64,000 nt of DNA from Dyadobacter sp. 3J3 (lineage in GTDB: Bacteria; Bacteroidota; Bacteroidia; Cytophagales; Spirosomataceae), in assembly GCF_009801115.1 (NCBI RefSeq), contig NZ_VTOL01000011.1:212218-276217 (forward strand), read 5' to 3'. Under the pieces are notes generated by a model. That model was given only the letters and a program-made list of their open reading frames with translations. It made no database searches and was not told the origin of the DNA. The position numbers were made by a program, and so were the translations under genes. Shown here in pieces: positions 58,534 to 64,000 of this stretch; position 1 is the first letter of the stretch, and every line of letters begins with the position of its first letter.

Positions 58534-60948
58534 TTATTTTCTAATGACAGCACCCAATTCGCGCTCGTAGGTGGTGATCAACCGATGCATTGATTTTTCA
58601 ATTACTTTGTCGGTCAGCGTTTGCTGATCATCTTGTAAAATGAAACTGATAGAATAGGATTTCTTTCCTTCCAGATTCGCTCCTTCGTAAACATCAAAAA
58701 CATTTACTGAACGTAATAATTGGCGTTCTGTTTTATAAGCGATCTGACGAAGTTCTTCAAAAGTGATTTTCTTTTCAACAACCAGCGATAAATCTCTTCG
58801 TACTTCCGGGAAACGGGAAACTTCTTTGAACTGAACTGCATAATTATATTGGCGCAGCAAATAATCCCAGTCAAAATCAGCAAAATAAACCGGAGATTTG
58901 ATATCTCCTTTTTTGGTGATCGAAGATTTTAACAGGCCGAAACTAACCAGCGGTTTTTTATTAAGCGTAAGCATAATTCCTTGTTGGAAAATATTTGCGT
59001 CAGCAGCTTCCTTTTCTACATTTTTCACTTTCATGGCCGACAATACCTGATTAACCGCAGCTGCAAGATCGTGGAAAGTCACATCTCTCGACTTTTCAAG
59101 CCACGTTTCTTCCTGGAAATTTCCGGAAATGAAAAGAGCCAGACGTTCTTTCTCAGAATACTTTCCGTTTAACTCATGGTATGTTTTACCGAATTCGAAA
59201 ATTTTAAGATCTTTTTGACGGCGGTTTGCATTGTAAGCAATAACTTCCAAACCTGAGAAAATTAGAGTCTGACGCATTACTGACAGATCTTCGCTCAGAT
59301 AATTCAAAATCTTAACCGGATTACCAAAAACACTTTCGCCCAAAGTAGACTGTGGTTCAGGTTTTGTCAAAGAGTTTGTTATAATTTCATTATAACCATT
59401 AGCAGCCAACAATTCCGAAAGACGCATTTTTAGTTTTTCCGGATCATTAACCGGGAAATCAGAAAGGAAATCAGAACTCAGACCGGCCGATAATTCAATT
59501 TGACCAAAACCATAGATACGCAGAATTTCCTCGATCACATCCGCTTCACGCTGTACATCCACGCGGTATGGTGGAACGATAGCAGTGAAGCCAATTTCAT
59601 CTTCATTCTGAATTTTAATATCAAGTCCGGTTAAAATCGTTTTGATTATCGATTTATCAAGTGGCTTTCCTAGCAGACGGTCGATGTGACGATATTTCAC
59701 ATTAACTTCAAAATCTTCAACCGGGTTGGGATAAATATCGGTAATGTCAGACGAGATTGTTCCGCCTGCGATTTCTTTTACCAAAAGCGCCGCACGTTTT
59801 AGTGCATAAAGCGGCATATTCGGATCTGTTCCTCTTTCAAAACGGAAAGAAGAATCTGTTTTCAAACTAAAACGTTGCGCTGTACGACGAACCCATGCCG
59901 GATCGAAATAAGCTGATTCTAAAAAGATAGAAGTTGTTTCCGCAGTCACACCCGAAGTTAAGCCACCGAAAACACCGGCGATACACATCGGTTCAGTTTC
60001 ATTGCAGATCATCAGATCCAGATCAGAAAGTTTTCTTTCCTGTCCGTCCAGTGTCACAAATGGAGTGCCTGCTGCTACCGTTTTTACAATTACCTTATTT
60101 CCCGTGATTTTATCAGCATCAAAAGCGTGCATCGGTTGGCCAAGATCATGGCAAATGAAATTGGTAATATCAACGATCGAATTAATCGAACGAATCCCGA
60201 TTGTAGCCAACCGTTGTTTCAACCACTCCGGCGAATCTGAAACTTTAATTCCTGTAATTGTAATACCAGCATAACGAGGTGCCGCTTCTTCATTTTCTAC
60301 CGTTACCGTTATTGGTAAATTATGATTTTCAACGGCAAAAGAATCAACCGAAGGCAATTTGATTTCGCGATTCAAAACCGCTTTCAAATCACGCGCTACT
60401 CCATAATGTGAGGCTGCGTCGGCACGATTTGGTGTCAATCCGATTTCAATCATGAAATCAGAAGAAATCCCGAAATATTCAGATGCCGGTGTCCCGTTTG
60501 AAAGAACAGTATCCAAAACCAGAATTCCATCGTGAGATTCTCCCAAACCCAATTCATCTTCCGCACAAATCATTCCTTCTGAAACTGCTCCTCTTATCTT
60601 TGATTTTTTCAAAACCAAAGGTTCGTCACTTCCCGTTGGATATAACGTTGCGCCCACGGTAGCCACAATTACTTTTTGTCCGGCTTCAACATTTGGAGCT
60701 CCGCAAACGATATTTAACGGTTGTTCCAAACCAACATCAACGGTTGTAATTTTTAGACGATCTGCTTCCGGATGTTTTTCACAAGTCAGTACTTCACCGA
60801 TTACAACCCCTTTCAAGCCACCTTTTATGGATTCAACCTCCTCGATTCCTTCAACTTCCAGGCCTGTTCCGGTTAGTAATACACCTATTTCTTCCGGGGA
60901 TTCTGTAATTTCAATTATTTCTTTAAGCCACTTATACGAGATCTTCAT
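58534..60948 (-). CDS. pheT: Phenylalanine-tRNA ligase beta subunit
   Basis: 804 residues, full length. N-terminal EMAP-type tRNA-binding domain (about 40-150: GVVIGEVLTCEKHPEADRLK in part, NIVCGAPNV), B3/B4 editing domain (about 210-390: CHDLGQPMHAFDADKI in part, DSSFRFERGTDP), B5 domain, catalytic-like core, and the C-terminal FDX-ACB anticodon domain (about 710-804: SRFPEVRRDLSLVV, SISFILQDDQQTLTD). Pairs with PheS (encoded elsewhere) to charge tRNA-Phe and hydrolyse Tyr-tRNA-Phe. Confidence 0.97.
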   Translation of the reverse strand: MKISYKWLKEIIEITESPEEIGVLLTGTGLEVEGIEEVESIKGGLKGVVIGEVLTCEKHPEADRLKITTVDVGLEQPLNIVCGAPNVEAGQKVIVATVGATLYPTGSDEPLVLKKSKIRGAVSEGMICAEDELGLGESHDGILVLDTVLSNGTPASEYFGISSDFMIEIGLTPNRADAASHYGVARDLKAVLNREIKLPSVDSFAVENHNLPITVTVENEEAAPRYAGITITGIKVSDSPEWLKQRLATIGIRSINSIVDITNFICHDLGQPMHAFDADKITGNKVIVKTVAAGTPFVTLDGQERKLSDLDLMICNETEPMCIAGVFGGLTSGVTAETTSIFLESAYFDPAWVRRTAQRFSLKTDSSFRFERGTDPNMPLYALKRAALLVKEIAGGTISSDITDIYPNPVEDFEVNVKYRHIDRLLGKPLDKSIIKTILTGLDIKIQNEDEIGFTAIVPPYRVDVQREADVIEEILRIYGFGQIELSAGLSSDFLSDFPVNDPEKLKMRLSELLAANGYNEIITNSLTKPEPQSTLGESVFGNPVKILNYLSEDLSVMRQTLIFSGLEVIAYNANRRQKDLKIFEFGKTYHELNGKYSEKERLALFISGNFQEETWLEKSRDVTFHDLAAAVNQVLSAMKVKNVEKEAADANIFQQGIMLTLNKKPLVSFGLLKSSITKKGDIKSPVYFADFDWDYLLRQYNYAVQFKEVSRFPEVRRDLSLVVEKKITFEELRQIAYKTERQLLRSVNVFDVYEGANLEGKKSYSISFILQDDQQTLTDKVIEKSMHRLITTYERELGAVIRK

Positions 60949-61027
60949 GCGGGTATTTTATATAGGTACGAGGTGAGAAGCTATTAAAACCTCTTATCTT
61001 TTTGTTGCTTGTAATATTTTAACAAAA

Positions 61028-61675
61028 TTAATGATTTCCTTGTTCTCCTGCGCGTATTGCTACTGATAAAGTATTTTCTTTTGGAGGAACCGGGCACGCG
61101 TAGGTTGGTGCATACACGCAATAAGGGTTGTAAGCTGTGTTAAAATCAAGGACCAGCGAATCGCCCTTTATTTTGGAAACCGGATAATCCAGATAACGGC
61201 CACCTCCGTAAGTTTCTTTTCCACTGGTAGCATCTTTGAAAAGAACAGAAATCACTGCTTCATTTTTCAATAACAAAAGTTTCTGCGCTACACCATTTAT
61301 ACTGAAATTAGCATAACCCATTTTTTCATAAGTAGTTGTGCTTCCATCCGTATACGGAACTTTCAGTTCAACATCCTTTTTATCGTAAGGTGAAATATAT
61401 GCTTTTACACGATATGATGGGTCGATGTCAAAATAATGGAGCCCGTGAAAGTTGTCTTTGTCCTGAATGGGAGAGTCTTTTGTAGTCCTGAACTGATCGT
61501 CTTTTGAAACCCTTTCCTGTGTAATTTTTTCGATGTATTGCTGCGGATTTGCAGCGATCAAATCGTCTTTATCTGCCTCAGCATTGCCGGAACTAAAATT
61601 TTCAATAAAAAAATAAGCGAGGATAGCCACAAGCATCGCCAGGGTACTCCAGCGTATTACTTTGTTTTTGAACAT
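61028..61675 (-). CDS. DUF1684 membrane-anchored protein (paralogue of 7075-7677)
   Basis: 215 residues from ATG at 61675 (an upstream TTG at 61690 adds five residues and is less likely). One hydrophobic segment at about 8-25 anchors it. The DUF1684 signature is complete: YGGGRYLDYP, LVLDFNTAYNPYCVYAP, YACPVPP and AIRAGEQG. Compared with the member at 7075 it has a longer linker (EADKDDLIAANPQQYIEK) after the anchor. Role unknown. 79 bases upstream of pheT on the same strand. Confidence 0.85.
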   Translation of the reverse strand: MFKNKVIRWSTLAMLVAILAYFFIENFSSGNAEADKDDLIAANPQQYIEKITQERVSKDDQFRTTKDSPIQDKDNFHGLHYFDIDPSYRVKAYISPYDKKDVELKVPYTDGSTTTYEKMGYANFSINGVAQKLLLLKNEAVISVLFKDATSGKETYGGGRYLDYPVSKIKGDSLVLDFNTAYNPYCVYAPTYACPVPPKENTLSVAIRAGEQGNH

Positions 61676-61866
61676 AATATTGCAAATCAATTAGTAAAAA
61701 GAATTACAAACTTACATCTGAAATATGCGTTTGTAAAAATCAGAACCGGATTATTTATTTTTTTATGATAATTTTGGAACTTCCCGGCTGCGGAATTTGC
61801 GTTGTTGAATGAAATTTACCTAAATTCACCTGCCAAATAATTAAAAAACAATACCTGATCCATTAT

Positions 61867-62244
61867 ATGTCCTACACAAAACGAGTACTCATTGCCGAAG
61901 ACAGCTCAGTAATTCAAAATCTGGCAAGGAAGATTCTGGAATTTCAACACTATGAGATTACTTCCGTAAAGAATGGAGAACAAGTGTTACAGCTTCTTGA
62001 AAAGGAAGATTTTGACATCATTTTGCTGGATATCAATATGCCTGTGATGGATGGAATGGAGTGTGCACGGAATATTAGAAAATTGGCAAATGCTGACAAA
62101 GCAAAAACACCAATTGTAGCGATAACTGGCAACGCCAAAAATTATTCAGAAGAAGACTTTAAAGAAGCCGGATTCGACGATGCGCTTATGAAACCTTTAA
62201 ACTTTGACCGTTTGGTAGAAGTGGTTGCGCATTTGACAGAATAA
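61867..62244 (+). CDS. CheY-like single-domain response regulator
   Basis: 125 residues consisting only of a receiver domain. E11/D12 bind Mg, D55 in ILLDINMPVMDG is the phosphorylation site, T87 in AITGNA and K109 in LMKPLN are the conserved switch residues. With no output domain it must act by protein contact, perhaps as a phosphorelay intermediate or a motility/adhesion regulator. No kinase is nearby. Eight bases before the MBL gene. Confidence 0.95.
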   Translation: MSYTKRVLIAEDSSVIQNLARKILEFQHYEITSVKNGEQVLQLLEKEDFDIILLDINMPVMDGMECARNIRKLANADKAKTPIVAITGNAKNYSEEDFKEAGFDDALMKPLNFDRLVEVVAHLTE

Positions 62245-62252
62245 TTTGTTGC

Positions 62253-63014
62253 ATGAAGATTACATTTTTAGGAACCGGCACATCACAAGGAGTACCCGTT
62301 ATTGCTTGTGATTGTGTCGTTTGCCGTTCAACTGATTTCCACGATAAACGTCTCAGAACCTCCGTCTGGATTCAGGTTCATGGAAAATCTTTTGTAATTG
62401 ACACCGGTCCGGATTTTCGGCAGCAAATGCTTCGGGCCAATGTCCGTGAACTGGATGCTATTATTTACACACACCAACATAAAGACCACACCGCAGGCCT
62501 GGATGACGCCCGCGCATTCAATCATCGTCAGGGAAAAGATATCCCGCTTTATGGACGGCAAGAAGTTCTGAATCAGATTCAGGTTGAATTTGCTTATGCA
62601 TTTCAGGAAATGCGCTACCCCGGCGTTCCACACTTTGAGTTGCATTCAATAGAAAATGAACCGTTTGAAGTTCAGGGTGTTAAGTTTACGCCCATCGAAG
62701 TAATGCATTACAAACTAGCCGTCTATGGCTACCGTATCGGCGATTTTACCTACATAACCGACGCCAATTATATCTCCGAAATAGAACAGGAAAAAATTGC
62801 AGGCACGCGCGTTCTCGTCCTGGATACACTACAAAAAGAACCACATCTTTCTCATTTCACGCTTTCACAAGCACTGGAATTAATTGATAAACTCAACGTT
62901 CCTATGGCTTATCTGACGCATATCAGCCATCGACTTGGATTACATGCCGAGGTTGAAAAGGAGCTGCCTCCGAATGTGAGGCTGGCTTACGATGGGTTGG
63001 TTTTGGAGTTGTGA
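62253..63014 (+). CDS. Metallo-beta-lactamase fold hydrolase, PhnP-like
   Basis: 253 residues. The di-metal motif is H74-Q-H76-K-D78-H79 in YTHQHKDHTAG, later ITDANYI and LTHISHRLG supply further ligands. C19, C21 and C24 (ACDCVVC) match the extra zinc site of PhnP. PhnP cleaves cyclic ribose phosphodiesters from phosphonate breakdown; relatives act on other cyclic phosphodiesters. No other phn gene is near, so a housekeeping phosphodiesterase role is equally likely. Confidence 0.88.
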   Translation: MKITFLGTGTSQGVPVIACDCVVCRSTDFHDKRLRTSVWIQVHGKSFVIDTGPDFRQQMLRANVRELDAIIYTHQHKDHTAGLDDARAFNHRQGKDIPLYGRQEVLNQIQVEFAYAFQEMRYPGVPHFELHSIENEPFEVQGVKFTPIEVMHYKLAVYGYRIGDFTYITDANYISEIEQEKIAGTRVLVLDTLQKEPHLSHFTLSQALELIDKLNVPMAYLTHISHRLGLHAEVEKELPPNVRLAYDGLVLEL

Positions 63015-63047
63015 AGTAGTAGTGGGGAATATATTTAAAGCAGTATT

Positions 63048-63434
63048 TTACCAAACTATATTCAAATCGTACTGATTTAAATATTCGTCTAGTGTAATTA
63101 TACTTAAATTCATGCTTATAGCGGTTGATGCAATAATCCTGTCAAAAGGATCTTTATGAAAAGATGGCAATATGAGTAGTTCGTTTAAAAAGGCTATTTC
63201 GATTGGGATGATTGAAATATTGGAGATTGAACAAGCGTTAATAAGGTCATTAATAGTGTATCCCAGTTCTAATTTTACTAAACTTAATTTTATTGTGATT
63301 TCCCAAAAGGAAGCAACACTTATATAAAGCTCTGAATCTTCATCGCTTAATATTCTCTTTGCCAATGGAGAAAGATTTTTATTGTCATCTTGCATCCAAA
63401 GTAGTGTGTGAGTATCTAATAAATATTGTGGCAT
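63048..63434 (-). CDS. PIN-domain toxin, VapC type
   Basis: 128 residues from ATG at 63434. The N-terminal PQYLLDTHTLLW with D7, SFWEITIK with the conserved Glu, and the acidic cluster KDPFDRIIASTA give the PIN catalytic site for RNA cleavage. Starts one base after the antitoxin stop codon. VapC toxins commonly cut tRNA or rRNA. Part of a toxin-antitoxin pair beside a transposase gene. Confidence 0.9.
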   Translation of the reverse strand: MPQYLLDTHTLLWMQDDNKNLSPLAKRILSDEDSELYISVASFWEITIKLSLVKLELGYTINDLINACSISNISIIPIEIAFLNELLILPSFHKDPFDRIIASTAISMNLSIITLDEYLNQYDLNIVW

Positions 63435-63435
63435 C

Positions 63436-63642
63436 TTACATGTAATTCTTAAAATCTTCAAGAGGAGTATCAAAATCATCACTCATTTTCATTTTTCCCT
63501 TTAATAAACCCAAAATACGCTTCTTCTCCATTTTTGGCTGATTGATTTTTTTTTCCAAAATAAAATCAACAAAGTCTTCCACTTCCTTTTGATAGGCAGT
63601 TGGTAATTTTTTTACTTTTTCTATTAATTGAATCTCGGACAT
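63436..63642 (-). CDS. DUF2281-type antitoxin of the PIN toxin
   Basis: 68 residues from ATG at 63642. The N-terminal SEIQLIEKVKKLPTAYQKE and VEDFVDFILEKK are typical of DUF2281 antitoxins; the C-terminal Lys-rich GLLKGKMKMSDDFDTPLEDF would bind the PIN toxin. One base separates it from the toxin gene. The intergenic base arrangement implies coupled translation. Confidence 0.88.
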   Translation of the reverse strand: MSEIQLIEKVKKLPTAYQKEVEDFVDFILEKKINQPKMEKKRILGLLKGKMKMSDDFDTPLEDFKNYM

Positions 63643-63674
63643 TTTATAATATTCTTTAAATTCAATAGACAATA

Positions 63675-64000
63675 TCACGAATGATTTATTATTGGCTTTC
63701 TGAATTTATTTCTAAGGTTGTGCAATCCAACAGCCAACATCATGATTAAGTGTCTGGCTTTGGAACACTTTAACCGTACCTTATTTCTGACTATTTTTAG
63801 CCTTTTAATGGAAGAAAATACGTTCTCTATAAGTACACGTTCTTTACTAATTCCTTTATTGATAGACTTTTGCAAATCTGTTAATTCTCGTTTCTTAGGT
63901 TTTTTGAAAGGTAATATTGCACAGGGGCAATCTTTTTCAGCTCCCTGAAACCCTAAATCAAGCAAAAGGTTAAGTCCCTGGGTATGAATCTGAACCTGAT
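63675..64000 (-). mobile_element. IS5-group DDE transposase, C-terminal part (runs off the right edge)
   Basis: The frame is open from the right edge down to TGA at 63675, giving about 108 visible residues. LLLDLGFQG contains the second Asp of the DDE triad and RVLIENVFSSIKRLK the final Glu with its E-x6-K arrangement; the intervening PFKKPKKRELTDLQ is typical of IS5/DDE_4 transposases. The N-terminal half and one end of the insertion sequence are outside the window. I could not identify the terminal inverted repeat on the left side. It lies 33 bases from the start of the VapBC pair. Confidence 0.85.

Noticed and set aside
1..64000. tRNA or rRNA genes
   Set aside because: No cloverleaf, GGTTCGAATCC-type arm or conserved rRNA segment was found by reading either strand; a tRNAscan run would settle it.

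Overview
The window reads as chromosome of a Bacteroidota bacterium of the order Cytophagales, most like Dyadobacter or a close relative (inference). Reasons: two secreted proteins end in type IX secretion (T9SS) sorting domains; the intergenic regions carry -7 elements of the Bacteroidota type TAnnTTTG; clear Shine-Dalgarno sequences are rare; RNase Y, a SUF iron-sulfur system and a dialkylresorcinol (DarA/DarB) locus typical of flexirubin-type pigment producers are present; base composition is moderately AT-rich. No rRNA, tRNA or CRISPR array was seen.

Layout. 1-2.2 kb: the start of a family 2 glycosyltransferase abutting an MsbA-like ABC exporter. 2.5-15.1 kb: mixed single genes, namely an aldo/keto reductase, an M43 metalloprotease and a choice-of-anchor A adhesin (both T9SS cargo), DNA polymerase IV, a DUF1684 lipoprotein-like protein, a collagen-motif lipoprotein, OsmC, HemW, a TonB-dependent receptor and a coiled-coil lipoprotein. 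15.2-17.7 kb: citrulline hydrolase CtlX plus an arginine deiminase, a likely arginine-to-ornithine route. 17.9-23.3 kb: sufC-D-S, a ParDE-type toxin-antitoxin pair, sufE, a SufT/DUF59 protein and a bacilliredoxin; sufB is not here. 23.4-27.7 kb: a vWA protein, a large PIG-L deacetylase and a phosphopantetheinyl transferase.

27.8-41.7 kb is the most distinctive part: about 14 kb of tightly packed plus-strand genes holding an Ntn-type acyltransferase, an aryl/acyl-CoA ligase, secreted proteins, a methyltransferase, DarA, DarB, a BtrH-type acyltransferase, an ABC-2 exporter, one acyl carrier protein and one ketosynthase. It looks like the dialkylresorcinol half of a flexirubin/aryl-polyene system without the ammonia-lyase, ketoreductase and dehydratase genes a polyene chain would need. 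The PPTase next door could activate the carrier protein.

41.7-45.3 kb: methylmalonyl-CoA mutase (both subunits), transcribed away from dnaA. 45.5-53 kb: dnaA, an acetyltransferase-like gene, a stand-alone two-component-type beta-propeller, a YceI lipoprotein, DUF3108, a zinc aminopeptidase and a fatty acid desaturase. 53.1-60.9 kb: recA with a long structured leader, a MoxR-like AAA+ ATPase (probable partner of the vWA protein 30 kb away), RNase Y, ZapA with a coiled-coil partner, and pheT. 61-64 kb: a second DUF1684 protein, a CheY-like regulator, a PhnP-like hydrolase, a VapBC-type pair and the C-terminal part of an IS5-group transposase running off the right edge.

Several gene borders carry strong symmetric hairpin terminators, and four intergenic gaps carry related AT-rich palindromic repeats.
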